Shown here piece by piece: positions 25,333 through 35,418 of a stretch of DNA of 38,229 nucleotides. Under the pieces are notes generated by a model that worked only from the letters and a program-made list of their open reading frames with translations, was not told the origin of the DNA and made no database searches. How positions within the stretch are numbered: the stretch's first letter is position 1; every line of letters starts with the position of its first letter. The DNA is taken from positions 1 through 38,229 of the forward strand of contig JANBQC010000253.1 in the NCBI GenBank assembly GCA_027576995.1, read 5' to 3'. A program made the position numbers and the translations under genes. Source of the stretch: Dimargaris cristalligena. Taxonomy: Eukaryota; Kickxellomycota; Dimargaritomycetes; Dimargaritales; Dimargaritaceae.

Positions 25333-27037
25333 GGGGACGATGGTGGGGCAAGGGTGAATGGAATGGACGAAAGATGGACTATGATAAGACTCAGGCGGTT
25401 AATAAAGTCGCGTGTCGGAACAAACACCTCAGAGTTAGGGTGAAAAGGATAGCGAAGCAAAGAGGGGGGGAGGGGAAACTAAGGAATCTACCTCAAAATG
25501 GCAGCGACGAAAAGATATACGGAAATATCAGGATAAAAGGAATAGGTGAGGAAACAAAAGGTGGATTGGATGTAGTGAATGCGGTGTCTGTCTGCCAGGC
25601 TGGCTAGCTAGCTAGCTGTATGCGCATAGTAGGAAGAAAGGCACAACGATCAGGTAAGAAGCCAGGGGGGCATTATGGGAGGAGGCTCTCTATAGAACAC
25701 GGAACCAATACGGATTGGTGTGGGTGTGGTGGTGGTAAGTCCTTGGGATGAATGCCTGACTGGCTACTAAGTAAGAGGCTACTATTATGTGGGGGTGATA
25801 AAGTGTGCCAATAGCGCCTTCCTTCGACAGACTTAATAAGCCAACCGGAGCACAAAGCAGCCAGCTAGAATAGTTAATATAAAAGACCCTTCCTTTCTTT
25901 TCTCCAGGATTCAGCCGACTGCTCCCAAGTTCATCGCAGCGGGAGGAGGAGGTGTAGGGGAGATCTCCGGTACAGAGAGGGAGGAACGATAAAGCAAAGG
26001 ATTTCAGTTCCACCACCGTTTAAACAGAAGTTTGGAGAGCTGTAATGGGAAGGTAGCGGGGGCATATGTAAATTATTGGGGGAAGGGAGCCAGCCCGAAG
26101 ACTTCACAGTCTGCATATTTCCTTCTCCCCAATTCATCACAGCCGATTCAAGCCTTCAGCCTCCGTCTAATAGAACCTAGAACATGTCCCCCTCTACTCA
26201 CCTTTACATCCTAGCTTTCCTTAATTCCCTCTGATACATCTCCAAGACGGAAACTGGGTTACTAGAGGCAGGATTTTAGTTGGCAATAAGGCAGGTAGTT
26301 TAATATAAAATTGGAATTACAAAGTGCATTTCATCTCAAGTAATACTGCTCCCACATCCCGTTAGCCACCCCAGCGCCACCGCGTTCTCTCCTTCTCCCG
26401 CTCTCTCTTTAAATTATACGTACGACTTAGTTCGATGTAACAATTGAAGAAACCCACTCGACCCAAAGCATCCCTACGAAACAGTGACGCTTGAGCGCAA
26501 TGCAACATTACATCACCCCATTCCCATTCGTAGTGTGCCATTGGGTTGAATAAAATGGACCAAGATTCTCCCACAAGACATGTTTACAAGCGCAGTCACC
26601 CAGCCAGGAGTGGGTGATATTAGTAATAACCCCCCACTAAAGTGTGGAAATATGTAGAAATACTATGCGGACTAGTGTAAGTAGATGAATGGTTCATTAA
26701 AATTCAGAAGGAAAGCGGGCCGAAACCCACAAGACATACAATACAGACGAGTTTAAGAGAATAAGAAAAAAGAAAGGGCCACTCACAACCAAAATACGTC
26801 CCAAAATGAGTCCTTGGATAAAGTTGGTGAAATGGGTTCAAAAGTAAAGTGGATTGACAGAGGTTGGGCCAGTGCTTGGTATGAACAAAGAGAACCAAAC
26901 CGCACTGGTGGAACTATATTAAATAATGGTGATATGTGTATATATATGATTGGGGGCCTAGCGAACAGTGCATCGGAAAACCTCCAGTACAACCAAGAAA
27001 TTGCAGACGGAAAGGCCCATGTAATGGCCTAGTGAGC
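25333..27037. other. 1.7 kb spacer between NOT2 and the esterase-like gene
   Basis: It must contain the NOT2 promoter and leader (near 25.3-26 kb) and the 3' untranslated region of the esterase-like gene (just below 27038). No coding exon was recognised. The purine-rich plus-strand frame at 25326-25607 overlaps the NOT2 start codon and has no domain. A short palindromic GCTA repeat lies at 25603-25616. Confidence 0.55.
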
Positions 27038-28758
27038 TCAAATGCCACCATTATCGCATACCGTGGAACGGATATCCTCTAAAATAGACTGGCACAGACT
27101 GGCCGATTCAGTAAGTAGGGTAATGGCCGGGTTCATCGACTTAGTCCGCGAATAAACCTTTAAGTTCACGTCCTCCACGTCTAGCTGGCAGAGTAAATCA
27201 AAGAACAGTTCACTTGATTTGAGGGGGATCACCGTGTCCTGATAATTATAGGGTAAACGCAAAATTGGTATGTGGATAAAAACAGACAATCGTATTGGAA
27301 AATAAAATATTGTTAGAGGGCAGACTATTATGGAGATGTGCCAGGTTCTGGCGTGAATAGTTTGGTTTGCTTCCAATAATAGAGAACAAAGCATCCATCC
27401 ACCATAGCTATAAACCCGTAGATGATATTTCTTCACGATATATTTTGAAGGAGTACAATGCGAAGACAAGATCTGCACCACCAAAATCAGCTTACCTTTT
27501 CACCATGAATTAGCAAAATTCGTTTAGGGAATGTAGACTGTGACAGCGCAGTGTTGGCCTGATGGCACATATTGGCTAAAAGCACTGAGGGTGAAAATAA
27601 GTCCGACGAACAACTCCCAACGAGTCGGGTGGTAGCCGAAATCTCATCAATCCCCCGCTGTTTTTCGTACCGATGCTGATCATCGATATCATAGACCCCC
27701 GCCATCAGAATGAGGCCCGCGATCTCAAAGGGCTGGTCGGACTGGGGGGCGTGGATAAGGGGGCTATTTTCACGCGCGAGACTCGTATATTTTTGAACCA
27801 GCTGGGCGAACTGCTGACGAACACGGGCATTGGAAAGTAGAGCCGAAGAACCCCCCGCTCCACTGGAGGTAGAGGACGGGGAGGTGGGATCGGTCGAAAG
27901 AGGGGAGGAGGCAGTACCACCGCTCCCTCCTGTCGTGGACCACGGGATGCGAGTTCGGAGGCTGTCGGGGATATGGGCCAAAATATCGATCCCCCCGCCC
28001 CCATGGCCATTGCTACTACTAGCCGGAGGAGTGCATTCGCCGGGTGACCCTGGTTCACTTGGGTTCAGCGCCATAATCCCCAATGGTTGGGGCGTCTTAC
28101 AGGTTGCGAGAGTCCAGATGGTTGCGGCCATGGTGCAAATATGGGCACCTGCCCCGTGGCCCATTAGGAAAATATTCGATGGATCGCCACCGTAGCGGGG
28201 GGCGTGGCGGACCAACCAGGTTAGACATTGGAGAGTATCGTCGATGGCATCCGCAATGGTGGCCGATGGGGGCCGGCGCAGTTCCGGGAGAATGACGAGA
28301 TAGCCCTGTTTGCGAAGGGTATGGGCCATGGGAACATATACTTTACGCTGAGTTGAGCACCACGTTTTGCCATATATGAAACATATGACCGGCGCGTGCC
28401 CCAGGCCAGGGCCGGCGGAGCGGTCCGATGAGATACTTTGCCCACTGGCACTGCGGTGAAGAACATGCATATCATCCGGCACTAAGTGGATATTGGTGGT
28501 TGTTGATTCGGATGGACTGGCAGCGGTAGAGGTGGAGGGTACGGCATGGGTCCCACGCAGAGGGGTTTCGGGACCTGCTAATTCAGGCATATATACGTCT
28601 AGTATCTGCTGGGGGTGCGCCTGGCCATAACGTACGTTCCGAATCACTACTTCAGGAGGAGTCCGCCGAGCAAAGACCTTTTCGATGATCCAGCGCAAAA
28701 CAATGGGGAATGGACCACTGAATAGGTCGGAGAGGTTCTCCAGCGCGGCGTAGCTCAT
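27038..28758 (-). CDS. Alpha/beta-hydrolase-fold protein related to isoprenylcysteine methylesterase / kynurenine formamidase; probable pseudoenzyme
   Basis: Exons 28758-27496 and 27238-27038, joined across a 257-nt phase-0 intron (donor GTAAGC, acceptor CAG), give 487 residues. The order of elements follows plant-type isoprenylcysteine methylesterases: VRYGQAHPQQILDVYMP near 42-58, the oxyanion strand VICFIYGKTW near 124-133, RYGGDPSNIFLMG before the elbow, LILMAGVYDI, FSPSVLLANM, then KRILLIHGEK joined to DTVIPLKSS across the intron. The nucleophile elbow reads GHGAGAH at 200-206, so residue 202 is Gly (codon GGG) where the family has Ser. The catalytic Asp is kept (Asp422 in DTVIP). The expected His in the KTHTD-like loop is Lys454 (YSRTKSMN). 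A Ser/Gly/Pro-rich insert of about 80 residues sits in the lid region after 225, and another in 62-118. The fold is clear, but hydrolase activity is unlikely; a binding or regulatory role is my inference. Confidence 0.85.
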
Positions 28759-28960
28759 TTTAAGGACCCGGATGGGATTCCATGGCAGTGCTAGTGGTTG
28801 GAAGCCCTTAGAACTCGTGAGTAATCCTAAATTAAGAAGCGGGGTTTAGAGTTATCACACACGGCAGTTAGACGCTTGTTTAGACCGACTTTTTAAAGAG
28901 TAGACGGGTGTAGAGAATCGCGGGTGTAGGCCCGACGGGTGGGAATGTGTAAAAGGCTGT

Positions 28961-29818
28961 TTAATTTTGGGCCACCTCCTCACTACTCCAACGGGCCTGG
29001 ACTCGGTCCAACGATGAGAGTGGTAAGGAATCCAGCTCTACAGCTCCAAAGACCAAGCTTGTTCTAGTTCCTAACCCAATACGACAACGTGCTAGGGGCT
29101 TACCTGATTTCCAATACATGTACCATGCGAAGAGGTAGGATGCGCCTACAGTACAAACGAGAAAGTGGATTTTGGGGTAAGTATCGATCACAAGTGAAAC
29201 AAATATCACCCATACATAGACACCGGGTTAGTAATGTTCTGGTTCGGGTTGGAAGTGGGTGGGGTAAACAGATAACAAATACCCGCGTGTAAACGTAATA
29301 TAAATCGGGACAGCTGACTGTGGGAGACAAGGTATCTTATACTCTATAATACTTGCAGACAAAGGCAGTCGGATTAACAATAGAAGCCCGCACCCTATTT
29401 ACCCAATATTCATCAGAGACCTGCAAGCAAGGCCCGGTGATTATACCTCTCCGGGTCGGGGAGTACGCTGGCCCCCACTGCACGGGGTAGATGGTTGATT
29501 ACACATAACACTAAGAATGCACCATCTCTAGAGTAACGAAGCCAAAGTTGCGCCTAGTCTCTGTTAACAATTAGGGAAGTGGGCTGGGAGTACGGCTCGA
29601 TGATTTACAAATAAGGGGCAATTACCTAATATAGGGAAACTGAAGGGCAGGAGCAATACGCCGAAAAACAGATAACAGGACCAGCGAATGGCAGTTTTGG
29701 CGGTTGACCATAGCGTTGCGATAAGGCAACGGGCTTCCGGAATGGGATTGTTAAGGTTCGTTCCCCAAAGCGTACTGGAGAGCGAGCTGACTCGCTCCTG
29801 GTCATCGGCGTAGTCCAT
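28961..29818 (-). CDS. Small membrane protein of unknown function, three exons
   Basis: Exons 29818-29626, 29145-29104 and 29037-28961 join in phase 1 at both junctions to give 103 residues. The start is the ATG at 29818-29816 (MDYADDQERV). A polar N-terminal region of about 40 residues is followed by a long hydrophobic stretch at about 45-78 (YLFFGVLLLPFSFPILG joined to ASYLFAWYMYW), long enough for one or two membrane passes or a reticulon-like hairpin, and then a polar C-terminal tail ending SSEEVAQN. Splice sites: donor GTAATT with acceptor TGTAG (480-nt intron, with a TACTTAC branch-like motif near its end), then donor GTAAGC with acceptor TGTAG (66-nt intron). The second intron is a multiple of three without a stop, so a 22-residue longer form is possible. 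I do not recognise the family. The gene is 202 bp upstream of the esterase-like gene on the same strand. Confidence 0.6.
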
Positions 29819-30697
29819 GGTTAATACAAGAGGCCTAGGGTAAGAAGATATCGTTTGGGGGACGAGTCGGCGAAGAGAAGAGCCTAAAGAACTTTGGCAA
29901 TGGGTTTACAAAAACAAACTATACACCAAGGCTGGTCTAGCCCAGTTAGTACAAATGGTAGTGTAAAGGGGGAATAAAAAGAATGTCTTGCGGAGCATAC
30001 CACAGGGAGGTGGTGGGTACGTTCTTGGTAGGGGTGGTGGTCTTTCCGAAGAAGCGCAGAATAATAGGTCTCCCACTTCTAAAAAGGGAGATTTAAGGGG
30101 CAGGGGAAAGGGTACTAACCCAAGTGACGGCGGGGAAGTGACCAGTGGTTTACAAAAACTCAGTGAGGCCGGAGAAACCTAGTATTGGGTGTGTCTATCA
30201 GTAGAAAAGCCGGGGGTTGGGGAGTGATACGAGGCAAAAGGGGGAATGAAGTCACTCGGAATGGGCTGGTTGAATGGAGAAAGAGCGGGCGGGAATGGGT
30301 GAGGGGGTCTAGAAAAGCGAGCCAGCAACGGTTGCAGTGGGAGAGAGGTAGTGGCGCCCTCGGCGGTTAAGCACGGGGCGGACAAAAAAGATATGGCGAA
30401 TAGTTTCAACGCTGACAATGACGGACTGACTGACGGACAGGTTGTGCTGACCAAGAAATAAACGAAGAGGGGAGGGGGGGATATTAGGAATGGGCCCATA
30501 TAGGTAGGCCAATAATAAACAAGAGGGTTAGGGAGAGAGTTGTAAACCACTTAAACGTGTGAGGCGGGAAAATAATCAAGGGTTGCCAAATAGGGTACTG
30601 GAATATTAAGGCGGTGGGTAACAGTCATCAGGCACAGCCGAATTTTGGGGAAGGAGGGAGGGAAAAGGATGGTGTGGTTGTGAGAGTTTACAGTGGG
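29819..30697. other. Spacer with no recognised gene
   Basis: This is the upstream side of the small membrane-protein gene and the downstream side of the candidate gene ending at 30698. The plus strand is purine-rich and gives chance frames such as 29988-30182. No motif or splice-linked exon was found. Confidence 0.5.
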
Positions 30698-31187
30698 TTA
30701 AAGACTAACATCGAAGTGAATCGCGGTGGGCTGTTGTTGACTTGGACGAGCATTCGGTGGAGGGAAGGCGGAAATCTGAACCGTCGGCAAATGGGCCAGA
30801 AAGTAGACTAGGTGGTTCTCGATAATGGCGCAAAGGAGGCACCCCGCTTCCAGTCGATTAGCCGAGTGTAAGTTCTGGGCGACTTCAGTAGCGCCGAGAC
30901 TGGCAGGACGGGGGTTAAATTGATAAAAGCACGGTTAGTTATAGACTAGGAGATAAAACAACTATTGCTACTGTTTTAATCAGAACGTATACACTGTCTA
31001 GTAGGGTAAGGGAAAGGGGAATAAGATACACATCGTATAGGGCGGGAAGGGCTGGGTTTATATATACCGACGGACATGGGAGAAGAGGCGATGCTACCTT
31101 AATGCACTTCTCCAATTGCACGCATTTGGCAGCGAGTGTCTTGTTTTGTATATGCGCATAGAGAGTCACCTCCTCCTTCCTACCTTG
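30698..31187 (-). CDS. Candidate unrecognised spliced gene (3' two exons)
   Basis: Two minus-strand segments look like exons of one gene. The upstream one (31187-31098) reads QGRKEEVTLYAHIQNKTLAA and continues to EKCIK, a charged helical or coiled-coil-like stretch, and ends at AAG followed by GTAGCA. The downstream one ends at TAA (30700-30698) and encodes NLHSANRLEAGCLLCAIIEN, then a hydrophobic HLVYFLAHLP and a Pro/Gln tail ending FDVSL. Joining 31098 to 30874 (acceptor GCCCAG) keeps frame. The better-placed acceptor CTGCCAG, just below a CTAAC branch-like site, would start the exon at 30899 and needs a different upstream frame. The first exon is not settled: a TATAAAAG box at 31560-31553 and an ATG at 31441-31439 (MALNQPLLRSG) are candidates, but I found no clean donor. 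No family was recognised. Confidence 0.35.
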
Positions 31188-32022
31188 CTATACAAGTAGC
31201 CCTTACCCACCCCCACCATATCACGGGAACGAGCTGTGGGGAGGGGTTAGAAATCGCTGGTTACACGATACATGACTATGCGTTGGAAAGCACGGTGATG
31301 AGCCGTCGGACTGACTGCGAAGCCAACTAGATAGAAGTGTTTGGACTAAACAGCTGAATCTTCCTCCTATATTTCAAGGACAATTAATACAATTCCTTCC
31401 CTTCCCACCCCACTGCGTAGCAGGGGTTGGTTTAAGGCCATGATTTAATATTCCTTTGTATTCAGGGAATAGTATTCGTTTATTGGCGTAGGAGGCCGGG
31501 TGAATAAGAGTGGAATGAGGCGAGGGGCGCCGTACATTTCACCATTGTTGCTCTTTTATACAAGCCAAAGTGACTACTGGGCAAGGCATATTGGATATTG
31601 GATTTACGTGGTGTGGGAGGAGGGGCCTATCTGGCGTATAGGGTGGGGCCCATCCAGGGCAACAGGGCCCATTAAATCAATCTGCCTCAAGCCCGACAGT
31701 ATTGGGCGGGGCCAAGGCACTCCTTAGCTTGAGTGGGTCATTCGGCGAGTCTCGCTCATCCTGTTTGGGACCAGCTAAACTTGTCGCCCAAAACATATAT
31801 CGCTCACTCCTTCAATTGACCAGGCCCACATTGGTTTCTCATCAACAGCATACTATACTGTTATATTCTACTTTTCCAGCCCTCGCCCAGTTTGCACCGC
31901 GTTGCATTCCATTTCTACCCAGCTTCATCTCCAAGTCCCTACTTCGCCCTTCTTTCTCCAGTCCCCCTATCACCCCACTTTGCCTCACCCAACCGCCGCT
32001 CCAATCACACTGCCTCTTTAAC
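31188..32022. other. Promoter region between the candidate gene and the ArfGAP gene
   Basis: The last 200 bases before the ArfGAP start are rich in C and T on the plus strand, as is common in fungal leaders. No TATA box was clear for the ArfGAP side. The minus strand may contain 5' exons of the candidate gene; short open segments at about 31439-31370 and 31330-31280 could not be linked with confidence. Confidence 0.45.
31553..31560 (-). promoter_or_regulatory. TATAAAAG box on the minus strand
   Basis: An exact TATAAAAG lies 112 nt upstream of an ATG in good context (ATCATGG at 31441-31439). It could drive the candidate gene to its left. Position and sequence fit a TATA box, but no transcript evidence is available. 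Confidence 0.3.
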
Positions 32023-34530
32023 ATGGACAAGGGACCCTCCAAGACCGAGACCCAGGACATTTTCAAAAAGCTGCAATCCAAGCGGGAAAACAAGGTAGGC
32101 GTCACACTCTTGAACCCTCAACCGGCTCGATATTGCCGAACTTCCAGCCAACTCTCACCGCAGCCCTTAGTTGAGTACCTGAGTCTTCCAATTCATCCAA
32201 TGCAATCATCCGGTTTACTAATGCCCCTATTGTGCTTACTCCCCAATACGGTGCATCCGCTCCACCAATAGCTTTGCTTCGATTGCCAGGCCAAAAACCC
32301 GACTTGGTCCAGCGTCACCTATGGCGTGTACATTTGTCTAGACTGCTCATCGGTCCACCGCAATATGGGTGTTCATATTACGTTTGTACGGTAAGTTATC
32401 AAGCCGTCGCCACTCATTGATTAATAACACCTCTGCCAGAGTCCTCTCTATGAATGTTCCATCCTGCCCATTATCTATTCCCCAATGTCGCAGTCTCATT
32501 TGTCATTGGCATTTATATAATTACGTGGCACTCATCATCCTTTCTTGACACCCCCTAATTGTAATATGTTAAATCAATCGCATTTACCAGATCGACCAAC
32601 CTGGACTCATGGTCCTGGGACCAGTTACGTATCATGAAAGTGGGCGGAAACGCCAATATGGCCGAATTCTTCCGGCAGCACGGCGGCCTTTCGAAATTTA
32701 AGGACGCGAAAGCCAAATACACTAGCCGTACAGCCGCCCAATACAAGGAGAAACTAAGCCGGTTAGCTCAAGCCGATGCCAAACTGTAAGTTCCTGTGCA
32801 CTCAGATTGTTTTACCATGGGATGTGGTAGTGGTTAGACTGAGCCCCCAAAACCACGCCTCCCCTCCAGATGCACATATAGTCTGTTGGATGTAAATTAT
32901 TGGCATCCAAAAAAATAACCCATACTTACCCAGCTATAATGATTTTAAAATGTATCCCTATTTAACCGTCCTGTAGCTACCCCAACCAGGTGGTGGTCGG
33001 AACTGATGCCCCACTCATTCAAGCGGAACCCACCGACGATGACTTCTTTTCGTCCTTCCAGGCGACTAAGCCCAGCCCAACCGCCACAGCCCCCCCAGTG
33101 GCCCCTCGTTCAGGGTCGGCATCGGCATCGGGATCCGTGTCAGGCAGCCCTTTGGTGGACCTGGATGATCCCCCCCAGTCTACTCCCATCGCCAGTCCCC
33201 GCGTACCGAGCGCCGTACCTTCCCGGACCACCGCCCGGAGTATGACATCGTCACTCAAGGGCAAATCGGGTTCCGGCATGCAGGCCAAAAAAGGGCTAGG
33301 GGGTGCCAAAAAATTCGGCACCAAACTGAAATCACCCATCAATTTCGACGAGGCCGAAAAAATGGCCGAAGCGTCTAGGGCGGAGGAGGCGCTAGCGCCC
33401 ATGGTCCCGGGCTCCTTCGCCAGCCTGGACGAAACCTCCCCGGCACCGGGGTCGCCCACGCGTGCGAGCCACCATACTGCGTCCTTTACTCCGGCTTCGG
33501 CCTCCTCCCGCCTGGCGTACCAGGGTGCCTCGGCCCCCGGCACCAAGGGTGGTGCGGCTGGAGATGACCAGAATACGGATATAGACCGACTGGGGATGGG
33601 TTTCGGACGCATGGGCTTCGGCTCTGTCTCGTCCGCCGGCGGTTCCGGGTCCTCGAACTCCCGTCTAGGCATGGCAGCGGGAGCAGGAGCGGGGTCGATG
33701 AAAAACCAAAATGCTTCCACTAGCCGGTCAACTCGTTCTGCGGCCCCCTCGTCCACCGACGATACCACCTCAGTCGCTCAGGACCGGTTCGGATCGGCCA
33801 AGGCCATTTCCTCGGACCAGTACTTCGGTCGCAATGAACCCACCGATTCCGCTAACCAATCCCGTCTCGGGCAATTCAGTAACTCGACCAGCATTAGTAG
33901 CGCCCAGTATTTCGGTCGGGACGAAGATACCGAACGGGCCCTGCGTTCGGATAACGTCGATATGAGCCTGAATTTGGATCTGAACCAACTCGGCAGTGCG
34001 GCTAGTGATGCCGCCCAGCGGCTGCTAAACCATACCGGAACCGACTTGGATTCCCTGTCGAGTGCTCTGCAGACGGGGTCAAATAAGGTAAATGAAGCGA
34101 GCAAGCAAATAAACGGGCTTGGGTCGGACATTTCCGACCACAAATTATTTTATTTACCTTTCCCCTTCCTGTGTCTCTAATATATTTATCCATCTCTATT
34201 CTCACTCTCCTTCAATTTGGTCTGTACACTTGAACTCCCCCCCTCCATCACCACACACGGCGAACCTAAACCCTTAGCTCTCCAACTACCTTCGCGATCT
34301 TCAGGTATGTCTAATATTCGGACCCAATTCTATATCGGTACTTGGGTGCATTATGTTATTTTGCACACCTTAACAGCTTTCTTATCTGTTAACGGGTTTA
34401 CCGGATCACGCTGTGACATTTCGGCATAAGTACCTGTGGCCATTGACTGAGCAGTATTTTTCACCTTATCTATATTATATATGTATATGTGTATCATGTT
34501 TTTCACAACCCTCAGGACCGGTACGCATAA
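32023..34530 (+). CDS. GLO3: ADP-ribosylation factor GTPase-activating protein, Glo3/ARFGAP2-3 type, six exons
   Basis: Exons 32023-32094, 32272-32390, 32591-32785, 32977-34087, 34278-34304 and 34516-34530 give 512 residues, close to human ARFGAP2/3. It stimulates GTP hydrolysis on Arf and acts with COPI coats in Golgi-to-ER transport. The zinc finger is complete: Cys26, Cys29, Cys46 and Cys49 (CX2CX16CX2C), followed by the catalytic arginine Arg54 in [27 protein letters not shown] and the Tyr-Lys region complete the GAP domain (to about 125). Residues 130-400 are Ser/Pro/Ala-rich with a basic [13 protein letters not shown] patch. Two Glo3-motif copies, ISSDQYFG near 406 and ISSAQYFG near 435, define the Glo3 type rather than Gcs1/ARFGAP1. 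The last two exons encode LSNYLRDLQ and DRYA, restoring the LQDRY-like end known in this family. Reading through the fourth donor would instead stop at 34180 with an unrelated tail. All donors are GT and all acceptors AG, with phases consistent throughout. Confidence 0.93.
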
Positions 34531-35418
34531 ATTGCGATATAGGAAAGAGACTGGGCCATTTACCTGGCAAAAATTCGGACCACATAGCAGCGAGTCTTCT
34601 CCCGTCTATTTGTCGACTTTCACAAGCCATACTTCTACTTAGATTCGGAAATATGCCAAGCTCCTGTACCCTTATTTTCTATATCTATTTTCTTTTTCTT
34701 TAAGCATTCCGCAGATTTGCCTTGGGTGGTATTCTATAAAATACCCTCAGGGAACTATCTATTCTTAACCAAATAAGGAAAGGGACAGATTAGATACCAA
34801 AGGTGACCGAATCTCGGCCTTACAATTTAGTCGTCGGCGGTGGGCCCAGATATTTATATTTCCTAACCGTTGGATGGTGGAAGTCTTGGTCTAATCACTT
34901 CTTATAGGCCCCTATGTATATCCGGAATCAAAATGAAATGTTACGGCTCCATACTGTCCATCAAATATCATTTATAAACTATTATTACTTCGCCCCTAGG
35001 TATATGTTGGCTTTGGTGATAAATAATCAATCGCCTAAATGGCATCGTTTGCTTCTGGTTTATTTGGAATCATAGCCACCTTAGTTAATGGCCATACTAT
35101 TAGATATCTGACTGACCATGAAACCCATGAGGCTTTGGGTCTTTAAAAAAATATAATTTGATATAGTTTCCTCACCAGGATTAGTACTTTAGTAAATAGA
35201 GCAGCATGTTAGTTACGGTTTAAGTCCGTATAGTAAAACCAGCGCTGTGGCACTTAATGTACGCGCAATTAGCTTGACGCATAACAACAGACAAGGGGGG
35301 AAGGAGAAGGATTCAGCTCAAGCTGTTTCTCGCTCGATGCAAATGGGCGAAGAAGTCGGGCATTCGCCCATGTGCCGGGGTTGACTTGGGCCTATGTGAT
35401 GCGGATGGTAATCCTTTA
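34531..35418. other. Convergent spacer between the ArfGAP gene and RAM2
   Basis: Both flanking genes end here, so it should hold two 3' untranslated regions. It is AT-rich. A minus-strand AATAAA lies near 35070-35075, about 345 nt past the RAM2 stop, and could be a polyadenylation signal. No gene was recognised. Confidence 0.5.

Noticed and set aside
25326..25607. 93-codon purine-rich plus-strand frame
   Set aside because: It overlaps the NOT2 start codon on the other strand, lies in leader/promoter DNA and has no motif.
31370..31441. ATG-initiated segment MALNQPLLRSG as first exon of the candidate gene
   Set aside because: Start context and upstream TATA box are good, but no consensus donor follows, so I did not include it in the gene model.
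33019..33768. 249-codon antisense frame opposite the ArfGAP gene
   Set aside because: It overlaps exon 4 of a well-supported gene and reflects its GC-rich third positions.
34088..34180. Read-through C-terminus of the ArfGAP
   Set aside because: The tail after the GTAAAT donor has no family similarity, while splicing to the two micro-exons restores the expected ending.
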